43,889 nt of DNA from a virus, in IMG/VR virus record IMGVR_UViG_3300050019_000215, positions 1 to 43,889 of that record, one strand, 5' to 3'. A program made the position numbers and the translations under genes. Of this stretch, positions 32,096 through 38,991 are shown piece by piece (the stretch's first letter is position 1; every line of letters begins with the position of its first letter). Under the pieces are notes generated by a model. That model was not told the DNA's origin. It did not search any database and saw nothing but the letters and a program-made list of their open reading frames with translations.

Positions 32096-32679
32096 GAGCT
32101 GATGTCCCAGGTCATATTGAGCACAAACTGGGTTCCTGAGTTGATAAACACAAAATCCGCAAATCCACTGTATCCTGACAAGACTGGAATAAAGTTCATG
32201 GCCATCACAGAGTTCGGGTATGAAGTCCCGAGGATGAATGGAAAAACAACGGGGTTTGACGCTCCGTCAAGGAACTCCAAACTTGACACCGCAGATGGGT
32301 TGATAACTGTCACTCCACTTATGGTATTCTGATTTGACCCATCCAGTTGGATGAAAAATGTTTGTGTCCAATGTGAGTAGTACGGAAGGTTTCCCAAGTA
32401 CGGCGTGTCGCCGTTATGGAACGTTCCATAATTGAAGTAACATTTGAGAGGAGAGCTTGGAAGCACAATCACCACATGCTTTACGACGGTTGATGTCCTT
32501 GTTCCACAGGTCGCAGTGAGAGTAACTGAATACGTTCCGCTCCCTGAATAGGTGTGAGATGGTTCCCTTTGTGTTGACGTATTTCCATCTCCAAAATCCC
32601 AGAACCATGTGTTCGAACCGAACACAGTTCGGTTGAAAAAATGGACTGCGGCTCCGTGGATTATGAATTCAAAGGTCAC
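32092..32679 (-). CDS. PKD-domain virion protein 1, 195 aa
   Basis: N-terminal PKD domain: VHFFNRTVF, then WDFGDGNTSTQ, SHTYSGSGTYSVTL and a Cys in TATCG. The C-terminal half is beta-rich (SGVTVINPSAVSSLEFLDGA). PKD domains mediate protein-protein or glycan contacts in surface proteins, so this is probably a fibre or decoration protein. Starts with a GTG, TAGTTT 3 nt upstream. It is a paralogue of the 307-aa protein at 39 kb and heads the operon with two glycosyltransferases. Confidence 0.82.
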   Translation of the reverse strand: MTFEFIIHGAAVHFFNRTVFGSNTWFWDFGDGNTSTQREPSHTYSGSGTYSVTLTATCGTRTSTVVKHVVIVLPSSPLKCYFNYGTFHNGDTPYLGNLPYYSHWTQTFFIQLDGSNQNTISGVTVINPSAVSSLEFLDGASNPVVFPFILGTSYPNSVMAMNFIPVLSGYSGFADFVFINSGTQFVLNMTWDISS

Positions 32680-32702
32680 GTCAAACTACTGTTCTTTTGG
32701 GT

Positions 32703-33056
32703 ATGAACACCCATACGCTTGCCTTTGATAAAACTGCGTGGTCAGGCCAGAGAGGTCTACAGTTGGTCGATGCCATCTCAAATGCAGCCGCAACGTACGG
32801 GATTATCCCAGAATCCGCTGAAGCTGGACACGACTTCTTCATGTATTTGGCCATGTGTCCGTTGGTTTACTTTCCAACAAACGAGGCTGGTTCAGTTGAA
32901 CTAAAACATCTTCAGTTGAGCACCACGATCAAGCTCAGCGGCAAGGTCTTCCTGTGCAACTTCGTGGTCACCCTCAATCCTGAACTTGACAGGACACTGA
33001 TCAACTTCTTCAGCCAAGATGGATTGCGATTCAGTGTGGTTGCGGCAGCAGACTGA
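32703..33056 (+). CDS. Hypothetical protein, 117 aa
   Basis: Starts MNTHTLAFDKTAWSGQRG. Compact alpha/beta protein (SVELKHLQLSTTIKLSGKVF). Its last 145 nt overlap the 3' end of the antiparallel gene 32912-33307; the frame has protein-like composition on both sides. No family recognised. No Shine-Dalgarno sequence is clear. Confidence 0.62.
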   Translation: MNTHTLAFDKTAWSGQRGLQLVDAISNAAATYGIIPESAEAGHDFFMYLAMCPLVYFPTNEAGSVELKHLQLSTTIKLSGKVFLCNFVVTLNPELDRTLINFFSQDGLRFSVVAAAD

Positions 33057-33307
33057 TCAAAGAGTTTGCGGAGAGTTTTCAGAGTCTCTCCTGAAACAAA
33101 AGCCATCTGAACCTTTGTAAAGTCGGGTTCTCCGTCGACGTTGAAGTTGACATGGAAGATGCCGTCCTTCACATCCTTTGAGAAGACAGTCAGCCTCCAC
33201 TTGCCGATCTCTAAAGAGTCGGGACGAACCTCGCGGGACACCAGGGCGGGAAGAGTGATCTCCTCGCGACCTTTACGTAGGACGACTTTGAGTTTGAGCC
33301 CGTACAT
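32912..33307 (-). CDS. Hypothetical protein, 131 aa (antiparallel overlap)
   Basis: Starts MYGLKLKVVLRKGREEIT. The beta-rich first 85 residues look real; the C-terminal 48 residues are coded opposite the 32703-33056 gene and look less protein-like. An upstream in-frame extension overlaps the radical SAM gene. The true C terminus could be affected by a sequencing error. It lies directly downstream of the radical SAM gene. Confidence 0.55.
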   Translation of the reverse strand: MYGLKLKVVLRKGREEITLPALVSREVRPDSLEIGKWRLTVFSKDVKDGIFHVNFNVDGEPDFTKVQMAFVSGETLKTLRKLFDQSAAATTLNRNPSWLKKLISVLSSSGLRVTTKLHRKTLPLSLIVVLN

Positions 33308-33332
33308 GCCCAGAATAAATATGAGCCGTAGA

Positions 33333-34031
33333 TCATCTTCCGTACGGCATCCCACTGTAAGAACAGCTCTGGCATGGTTTGACCCCTAACCTCGACTGCT
33401 CAAGTCTGTTGGCCATCGACTGGTAGGGTCTTGAATTGAAGATGTCTAGTAGGTTGTTTTTTGCAAGATCTCCAAGCACAACTTCCGACTTCATGTCGGA
33501 GCAGCATAGCACGACTTTTCCGCTCGACTTTATTTGCATTCCAGACATCGGTCTACGACACGGAGCGTCCACAGGAGTGTCATCCGTGAAGTAACCTCCG
33601 CGATTCTCGTATACGAACGGTGACCTCTCCACAAAAGTTGGAAACTCCTTAGTCAGCGCGATGAACTTTGCCAAACCATCTGCGTCGTAAACGCTGAAGT
33701 TCAACTTGTTAAGTCCTGAGTTCCTGAAGAGTGCGACGGAAACAGCATTGAGCGTGTCTCCATTCGTGTTGAGTGACAGGTACGCTCCTCGGTACGTCGA
33801 CCTAAAATCGCTGATTGTGTCTAAGAGCGCGGGATCAAGAAGGGGTTCGTTGATCCCGTGGAAGCTGATCCTTCCTCGGAAGTCGCTCGGAAGAGCGATG
33901 AGAAGCTTGTTGATAACGGACCTTGACAGGAACTCTTGCTTGACAGTCTCTTTTCCGTGCAAACAGAAACTGCATGCCCTGTTGCAAGCCGAACCGGTTT
34001 CGATCAGGATGGTTTTGGGGATTAGGACCAC
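33333..34031 (-). CDS. Radical SAM protein with SPASM-like C terminus
   Basis: 232 residues. TGSACNRACSFC holds the CxxxCxxC 4Fe-4S motif (C16, C20, C23). SFHGINEPLLD and LSLNTNGD match later radical SAM motifs. The C terminus has APCRRP (C158), KVVLCCSDM (C176, C177) and KPCQSCSYSG (C220, C223), the SPASM-type auxiliary cluster pattern with the typical GD-L--N-L-DI-NS element. It would use S-adenosylmethionine to modify a peptide or small molecule. SPASM enzymes often mature peptides, but no clear precursor peptide is visible nearby. Starts at a GTG. Such enzymes are uncommon in phages. Confidence 0.87.
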   Translation of the reverse strand: MVLIPKTILIETGSACNRACSFCLHGKETVKQEFLSRSVINKLLIALPSDFRGRISFHGINEPLLDPALLDTISDFRSTYRGAYLSLNTNGDTLNAVSVALFRNSGLNKLNFSVYDADGLAKFIALTKEFPTFVERSPFVYENRGGYFTDDTPVDAPCRRPMSGMQIKSSGKVVLCCSDMKSEVVLGDLAKNNLLDIFNSRPYQSMANRLEQSRLGVKPCQSCSYSGMPYGR

Positions 34032-34038
34032 CTAACAA

Positions 34039-34560
34039 CTACAGCGAATTTGGATTCCCGCTGCGTTTGTTATGTTTGAAAAAGTCGCTGGCGACCTTAG
34101 CGCTTAGGTCATCGCCGCTCATCGAGGATCGTTCGCGAGTTTTTCGATCGCATTCCTTACGGATTTCGATGATCTTGCGCGCGTCTTCCAACGCCTGTTC
34201 CTTTGTTTTGAACCCGCGGCTTCCATACCTCTGACCATTGACCAAATGACGTATTTTTCCAGGTTTCTCGGAATGGGGCTCAAACGTCACTGCATACCCA
34301 TCGATGTTGATCGTCTCATCCTCTTCGTCGATCAGAGTATCGACAACGCTTTCAGCGGTTTTCCTCCGATGCTTGTCCATGAAGTTGAAGACGATGTTGG
34401 CATCCTTGATAACCGAGACGTTCGCTGCCTGAGTGTGCGAGTACTTCGCCATCTTGTCAAGGATCTCGTCGTAGTTCGGGTTAGGAGAAAGCGTTTTCTT
34501 GAACTCATTCCACTCATCCCCCATAAAGCAACTGGGAATCTCCTCAAACTTCATTCCCAT
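34039..34560 (-). CDS. Hypothetical protein, 173 aa
   Basis: Starts MGMKFEEIPSCFMGDEW (or two codons later). Contains a segment KPGKIRHLVNGQRYGSRGFK followed by a helix with KEQALEDARKI, resembling AP2-like or phage-integrase-type small beta-beta-beta-alpha DNA-binding units, by eye only. The C terminus is basic. Upstream of the radical SAM gene with a 7-nt gap. Confidence 0.68.
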   Translation of the reverse strand: MGMKFEEIPSCFMGDEWNEFKKTLSPNPNYDEILDKMAKYSHTQAANVSVIKDANIVFNFMDKHRRKTAESVVDTLIDEEDETINIDGYAVTFEPHSEKPGKIRHLVNGQRYGSRGFKTKEQALEDARKIIEIRKECDRKTRERSSMSGDDLSAKVASDFFKHNKRSGNPNSL

Positions 34561-34585
34561 CTCTTTGCCACGACGAAGGAGTTCC

Positions 34586-34822
34586 TCAAGTTCCGCCGGA
34601 CGGAGCTTGATGATCGAACCTCAGGTCAACATTCAGGGTCGCGCTGACTCCCCAGGAGTTCTCGATCTCAAGGAATAGCTGATAGTCAAGGCCCTCTACT
34701 TCGAGTCCAAGACGCGCATCCTTCTTGAGTCTCTCTTCCATCGTGCGATCGAGAGGAAGGTGTTCCTGCAGAATACGGCTGCAGATCCAGTTGACTGCTC
34801 TTGAGAATGAGATGGTTTCCAT
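34586..34822 (-). CDS. Hypothetical protein, 78 aa
   Basis: Starts METISFSRAVNWICSRIL, 2 nt after the upstream stop. Helical then beta (LEVEGLDYQLFLEIEN). A longer in-frame start would overlap the upstream gene. No family recognised. Confidence 0.65.
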   Translation of the reverse strand: METISFSRAVNWICSRILQEHLPLDRTMEERLKKDARLGLEVEGLDYQLFLEIENSWGVSATLNVDLRFDHQAPSGGT

Positions 34823-34824
34823 GT

Positions 34825-35190
34825 TTAGACAGGTTCTATTCCATGCGTGAGGAGGAGAGATTTGATCTGTTCGAGCTTGTCGTTTGGGATTCTGAACGAG
34901 ACAACGGTGCTGGTTTGATTGGCAAGCCACGTGGCGAGGATCTTCATCAGATCCTGACCTTTGACGTTGAGCGGATCAACGGCGCCGTCATTGGCGAGGA
35001 CATATCCTCCATCGATGTAATGCTTCGGATCGATCATCAAAGTCGGATCCTTCGGAGAATAAATGGTCACGCCGTCTTTCTCTTCCTGTTTAAGGAGATT
35101 GTCCCACAGCTCGTCGGCGGTATCCTCGAAGTAGTACGCGTCCGGGAACCAGTTGATGAACTCGGCAAATTGAATGACTGAGATTTTCAT
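34825..35190 (-). CDS. Hypothetical protein, 121 aa
   Basis: Starts MKISVIQFAEFINWFPDA. Acidic and aromatic-rich N terminus; C terminus with VVSFRIPNDKLEQIKSLL, which may be a small alpha/beta unit. Overlaps the upstream gene's stop by 4 nt. Function unknown. Confidence 0.7.
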   Translation of the reverse strand: MKISVIQFAEFINWFPDAYYFEDTADELWDNLLKQEEKDGVTIYSPKDPTLMIDPKHYIDGGYVLANDGAVDPLNVKGQDLMKILATWLANQTSTVVSFRIPNDKLEQIKSLLLTHGIEPV

Positions 35191-35426
35191 GGGGCACTTA
35201 TTTTGTCGATAACGTAGCGAAAAATTATGACGTCATGAGCCATGTCCAAGTCATGCGCGCACAACTCATCCGGGAGCACCATGTGTTTATTCTGAGGGAC
35301 TCCTTCGTCGTCGAGCCATGTCACTGACACGGTTGTGAGACCGAGTTCCCACTTCACAAGGTGCGACGCAATCCACGCGAAACGTGTTATGTCCAGTGGA
35401 TCAGGTGTTGGAGTGGGGGATGGCAT
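35187..35426 (-). CDS. Hypothetical protein, 79 aa
   Basis: Starts MPSPTPTPDPLDITRFAW; a Pro/Thr-rich start followed by helix and strand (GLTTVSVTWLDDEGVPQ). The start was chosen to limit overlap with the upstream gene to 26 nt. Coupled to the 121-aa gene by a 4-nt overlap. Function unknown. Confidence 0.62.
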   Translation of the reverse strand: MPSPTPTPDPLDITRFAWIASHLVKWELGLTTVSVTWLDDEGVPQNKHMVLPDELCAHDLDMAHDVIIFRYVIDKISAP

Positions 35427-35631
35427 AAATTTTGATGACTCCTTCTGGATCGTCTCGCCTCGAGAGATCAACGACAACAGTCATGCCGTGAAGCATGTTG
35501 CTGAAGAACTGAGATGCCAGGATCATGGGCGGAATTCCCATGTCAGAGATGTCAAGCTCGTCGACTCGTTTCCTAATCGCTGACATGACCTCGACGGTCT
35601 CCTTCAACGTAAGTTCGATTGGCTTGTCCAT
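35401..35631 (-). CDS. Hypothetical protein, 76 aa
   Basis: Starts MDKPIELTLKETVEVMSA; short alpha/beta protein with IPPMILASQFFSNMLHG. An early-type promoter lies just upstream, overlapping the end of the preceding gene. No known domain. A TTG nine codons upstream is possible but lies inside the promoter. Confidence 0.65.
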   Translation of the reverse strand: MDKPIELTLKETVEVMSAIRKRVDELDISDMGIPPMILASQFFSNMLHGMTVVVDLSRRDDPEGVIKIYAIPHSNT

Positions 35632-35672
35632 TGGAATGGACCCAGTATGGAACGTCAAACAGGTTTTGTAAA
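35632..35672 (-). promoter_or_regulatory. Early-type promoter, short leader
   Basis: TTTACA (35672-35667), 17 nt, CATACT, then 12 nt to ATG at 35631. The -10-like box to ATG distance is longer than in the other early promoters. Confidence 0.5.
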
Positions 35673-35984
35673 CAAAAAAGTTTCCTCTTGATTTTTTACA
35701 AATTGGATCGCCTCGAGTTCCTTATTTGCGGTCTGAGCGTCGAAGAGCTTCGTGACTGTGCTGGCTTTCAGATTGAACTCGGTGTGACCGACCTCGTCCA
35801 GTTCTCCTACTCCCCTCATGTATTCTGCCAGGAGTTCGTCGACGGGTTCTTGGTTTGCTTTGAGAGCCTTCCTCAGAGCAGAGCGTTCCACAATCAGGAC
35901 CATGCATAGATCTGCTAAACCAATGGCTACGTCAGCCACTGATTTTTTCCTGAGCTCTTGGAGTTGCTCTGCAACGCTGGTCAT
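35655..35984 (-). CDS. Hypothetical helical protein, 109 aa
   Basis: Starts MTSVAEQLQELRKKSVAD. Almost entirely helical; first 60 residues may be membrane-peripheral or a helical bundle (VAIGLADLCMVLIVERSALR is hydrophobic but charged at its end). Lies 4 nt after the DUF4406-like gene. No family recognised. Confidence 0.68.
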   Translation of the reverse strand: MTSVAEQLQELRKKSVADVAIGLADLCMVLIVERSALRKALKANQEPVDELLAEYMRGVGELDEVGHTEFNLKASTVTKLFDAQTANKELEAIQFVKNQEETFLFTKPV

Positions 35985-35988
35985 GACG

Positions 35989-36321
35989 CTAAGAATAGAA
36001 TCTCACTCCTTTTCCGCGAGCTTTTGCGTATTCAATCTCGCTCAGCGTGGAGTTTCCTACGTACCCGTTAGGATTGACGACCAAGATCTCGTGTGACAAA
36101 TCGATCTTCCTCTTATGGAGCTCATCGAGCATCTGTTTGACTTCTGTTGCCTCATCTCCATCGTTGGTAGCGGCTTTTGCTCCAGGTGGAAAGTCAGCGT
36201 GTCCGTACAAACCCATAGGGATGACGATGTTTCCAGCGAGAGTCTCCTCCATCATGACCCTCATATGGAGCTCTGGAAACCTGGAACTACCGCAAAGGCA
36301 AACAACAATTGGATCTTTCAT
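35989..36321 (-). CDS. DUF4406/nucleoside deoxyribosyltransferase-like protein
   Basis: 110 residues. MKDPIVVCLCGSSRFPE, then ETLAGNIVIPMGLYGHADFP, LDELHKRKIDLSHEILVVNPNGYVG and STLSEIEYAKARGK. This order matches small phage and bacterial proteins related to nucleoside 2-deoxyribosyltransferases (DUF4406-like). The fold binds nucleotides; some relatives act on nucleosides or NAD-derived signals, but activity here is an inference. GTCTAA lies 4 nt before the ATG. The gene is one of two Rossmann-like nucleotide proteins within 1.2 kb. Confidence 0.8.
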   Translation of the reverse strand: MKDPIVVCLCGSSRFPELHMRVMMEETLAGNIVIPMGLYGHADFPPGAKAATNDGDEATEVKQMLDELHKRKIDLSHEILVVNPNGYVGNSTLSEIEYAKARGKGVRFYS

Positions 36322-36325
36322 GGTG

Positions 36326-36772
36326 TTAGACAAGGGACGAATCGTACGCGCCGACCGAGATCATCGTGTACTCTGTCACGACGCCTTTCTTGTTGACTTC
36401 TCCAACGCCGATGGGACGGAATGCAATCTTTCCGTTTTTTATTGCGTGCTCTAGCATCGTGCCTGGGATCGTTTTCAGCGTTTGAACGGTGACTTGAAGC
36501 TTGTCATTGATGAGCTTCACCTCTTTGATCGCATGAGACACAATGGTCGGATTGATTGTGAACACCCAGTCAATTTTACTCGACTTCATGGCCTCTTCTG
36601 AGAGCATGCCGAAGTCGTCTTTGCTCTGAGCATAGTGGCCAAACACTGGACGCGTGTCAAGCACTCCCTCTAGTTGTTTGACCATCTTCGCCACGACAGC
36701 ACGTGGATAGATTCGCCCGTTGACGGTGGGCTTATCGACTTCTAGGATGACGGAAGAGATTAAAAGCGGCAT
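36326..36772 (-). CDS. T4 gp21-like prohead core protein, catalytic Ser apparently lost
   Basis: 148 residues. VNGRIYPRAVV, FGHYAQSKDD, IVSHAIKEVKL, then GTMLEHAIKNGKIAFRPIGV and TEYTMISVGAYDSS. The order matches the T4 gp21/prohead-protease family (NGR-YP-R; H in G-x-x-H; and the C-terminal GVSSRGLG element). Where the family has the catalytic Ser-Arg, this protein has IAFRPIG, lacking the Ser, so it may be an inactive or diverged member with a scaffold role. It lacks the typical C-terminal extension. Confidence in the fold is moderate and in loss of catalysis lower. Confidence 0.65.
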   Translation of the reverse strand: MPLLISSVILEVDKPTVNGRIYPRAVVAKMVKQLEGVLDTRPVFGHYAQSKDDFGMLSEEAMKSSKIDWVFTINPTIVSHAIKEVKLINDKLQVTVQTLKTIPGTMLEHAIKNGKIAFRPIGVGEVNKKGVVTEYTMISVGAYDSSLV

Positions 36773-36834
36773 CCAATCCAGAACTACTTCTGGACGACTT
36801 TGTACCCGGCTCTTCTTCCCAGGATTTGTCGTTG

Positions 36835-37194
36835 TCAGGCATGAGATGTTGACGTGAGGTATGACTTGAGGACGTCATCGAGCCGCCTCCACGTTTGTCC
36901 GTTACTGATCGTTTTCACGGTGTTGTCGACGTAACCGCCTGGGCACCCTGGAGAGAATACCGCCACGACGCGATGGTCTTTTTCAAGCCATCCCTTTATC
37001 ACGTTCAAAGACGAGTTGATCACAGCTTGACTCGGTTCTTTGTCAAATTCAATGTCAAGCGTGTGGACCGTAGCGAGAGCTTTGAACGGCTCGAATACGT
37101 CGGCAGCGTGCATAAAGTCGTCCATACCTCTGTTGCCAGAGACGATGACGACTGGAATTGAATTTTTCGTTTTGGGTTGAAGCGTAGAAGGCAT
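36835..37194 (-). CDS. SLOG/DUF2493-like protein, 119 aa
   Basis: Contains IPVVIVSGNRGMDDFMHA, LEKDHRVVAVFSPGCPGGYV and ISNGQTWRRLDDVL. The order V-x-V-S-G-N-R then a glycine-rich strand-loop resembles the nucleotide-binding SLOG superfamily (DUF2493-like), but is only suggestive. It lies directly behind an early-type promoter and near the DUF4406-like gene. May bind or process a nucleotide signal; that is inference. Confidence 0.6.
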   Translation of the reverse strand: MPSTLQPKTKNSIPVVIVSGNRGMDDFMHAADVFEPFKALATVHTLDIEFDKEPSQAVINSSLNVIKGWLEKDHRVVAVFSPGCPGGYVDNTVKTISNGQTWRRLDDVLKSYLTSTSHA

Positions 37195-37231
37195 CGTTCT
37201 TCTTTAGAACCGTTTAGTTCTTAAATGTAAA
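37195..37231 (-). promoter_or_regulatory. Early-type promoter
   Basis: TTTACA (37231-37226), 17 nt, TCTAAA (37208-37203), 8 nt, ATG at 37194. The -35 box lies just beyond the stop of the upstream membrane miniprotein. Confidence 0.6.
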
Positions 37232-37237
37232 CAAAAA

Positions 37238-37363
37238 CTAAGGCTTTTTTCTGTTGATCCAGTCGACGAGAAGAATTCCAATGACAACTCCAAGGATCGC
37301 GAAGAACGCGCAGGCTGTTGAAGCTTGAGCCCATGACAAAGTTGCCGGTATTTCCGCGATCAT
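37238..37363 (-). CDS. Membrane miniprotein, 41 aa
   Basis: Starts MIAEIPATLSWAQASTACAF: one transmembrane helix (CAFFAILGVVIGILLV) and a short basic C terminus (WINRKKP). Its ATG overlaps the stop of the upstream gene (ATGA). It is too small for family assignment but clearly coding by coupling and hydropathy. Confidence 0.68.
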   Translation of the reverse strand: MIAEIPATLSWAQASTACAFFAILGVVIGILLVDWINRKKP

Positions 37364-37770
37364 GATTTGAGAGAATTGATGATGATTTGATCGATCATTC
37401 CGTCTTCCGTTTTGATAAGCTGTTTGACGTCTTCTCTCATCGAATCAGAAATAACTTGATCGAGGTCGAGCAATTTTCCACCTTCCGCTTGAGCCATTCC
37501 ACAACGGAATGATTCAGGAACATCCAATGATTTGCGCCATTCAGCTGCCCAATTGTGCTCGATAACCACTTGACAGAACATGAGTCTCTGCGCGATCGTC
37601 GGATTCCAATCGATAAGATCTTTCGAAAACTTGTGCGAGTCGAGATACTCCTCAGATGCTCCAAGCGACGGTGCGTAGACAATCAAGTCAATCGGCTTGT
37701 GGTCCACGATAATCTGGTACGGATACTTGTTCTTTCCGCTTCCAAACGGTGGCAGCACGATGGACGTCAT
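37360..37770 (-). CDS. Hypothetical protein, 136 aa
   Basis: Starts MTSIVLPPFGSGKNKYPY. Mixed alpha/beta first half (QIIVDHKPIDLIVYAPSLG), helical C terminus (LIKTEDGMIDQIIINSL). No recognised motif. Coupled by ATGA to the downstream membrane miniprotein. Confidence 0.7.
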   Translation of the reverse strand: MTSIVLPPFGSGKNKYPYQIIVDHKPIDLIVYAPSLGASEEYLDSHKFSKDLIDWNPTIAQRLMFCQVVIEHNWAAEWRKSLDVPESFRCGMAQAEGGKLLDLDQVISDSMREDVKQLIKTEDGMIDQIIINSLKS

Positions 37771-37794
37771 GCTGCTTAGAACAAGGTACAAAAG

Positions 37795-38991
37795 CTAGTT
37801 GACCAGGACTCTAGACCACGATTTTCTAAATCTGACAGTCAATGTCTGGGATGACGTTTTCACAAATGGAGTGTTGAAGACAAGTGTGAACTGCCTGTAC
37901 GAATTTCCGAACGATACCGCGTAGAGAGTCGTATTCGCGTTTGAAATACTCCACACAACGGCAACGTCCCTATAATGGCTTCCAGTTCCGTAAGAGTCAG
38001 CCTTTGTTGAACTTTGAGAAAAAAATGATCCAGTGTAAAAATACGTTCCGTTAAATGTGTTAAACGGCTGAAGCGTAATCGCGTTACCATAAACTATTCC
38101 AATTCCAACGTTGTTTCCTGGATCGAGTGTTCCGTTATATCCTTGAGGATTTCCATTGCTGTCGAATGTCTCAAGACCATTATCGCTTAATCCGGTTGAT
38201 TCAAGTTGGACTGTTCCGCTTGAGTCGTACCCAGTTCCAACGTTAGAAGCGGCCACTGGAGTCAGTCCTGAAATTGTTTGAATAACTTGAAGAGTGACTC
38301 TTGCTTGATCTCCTGTCAAAAACGCTACCGGTGGATTGACAATGTCAAGGTCATATAACTGAGTTCCTCCGTAATAGTACGGATTAAAACCGATCTCTGT
38401 GATAGATGTTCCGGACGAAAACGCGGACGAATTTTGAACATTTTGATGCGTGATGGTCACGATGTCTCCTGCAACCGATGCAGTACTATAGTTTTTGTCA
38501 GCTCCAGCTTCTGGAGCCCAGCGCAGAGTGCTAATGTAGCTGGTCAGAGACGACACGTTGACATACCAGATTGTTCCAATAGTGGGTGTGGAAACCGTTG
38601 CAGACGCGGACACTGTGCATTGAGTTCCGCTGTTGTACGTCAAGTAGAGCTCTGCTCCTGTCGATCCGGTTCCCCATTTGAAAAGTCTTCCAGTGTCATC
38701 AGCAACGAAAAATGTTGAGCTGGCGGTCAGAGTTGTTCCTGACTGAGTGAATGTGATTGCCCCGGAGTCTCTTCTAACCGGCGATGGTGATACTCCGTTT
38801 CCTAGTCTTGGAACGTTCAGCGCGTTGAGCCATCCTATTGCCTGCACTGTTATGTCATCTAATCCAAAATCCGTCAACATGTTGTCTCTAAACTCTGTGC
38901 CACAAATGATTTCGCCGTTCCTGACGACTTCGAGTTTGTATCTCACCTGGTTGGAGATACTGACGTGAGCATTGACGGATTCTTCGGTCAT
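37795..38991 (-). CDS. Virion/tail protein, 398 aa
   Basis: A large beta-rich protein starting MTEESVNAHVSISNQVRY. Tandem Ser/Thr/Gly-rich strands (SGTTLTASSTFFVADDTG; GTQCTVSASATVSTPTIG), no enzyme motifs and aromatic-rich C terminus. These are typical of phage tail-associated structural proteins. It overlaps the upstream PKD gene (ATGA) so the two are likely one unit, perhaps fibre and attachment protein. Family not recognised. Confidence 0.78.
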   Translation of the reverse strand: MTEESVNAHVSISNQVRYKLEVVRNGEIICGTEFRDNMLTDFGLDDITVQAIGWLNALNVPRLGNGVSPSPVRRDSGAITFTQSGTTLTASSTFFVADDTGRLFKWGTGSTGAELYLTYNSGTQCTVSASATVSTPTIGTIWYVNVSSLTSYISTLRWAPEAGADKNYSTASVAGDIVTITHQNVQNSSAFSSGTSITEIGFNPYYYGGTQLYDLDIVNPPVAFLTGDQARVTLQVIQTISGLTPVAASNVGTGYDSSGTVQLESTGLSDNGLETFDSNGNPQGYNGTLDPGNNVGIGIVYGNAITLQPFNTFNGTYFYTGSFFSQSSTKADSYGTGSHYRDVAVVWSISNANTTLYAVSFGNSYRQFTLVFNTPFVKTSSQTLTVRFRKSWSRVLVN

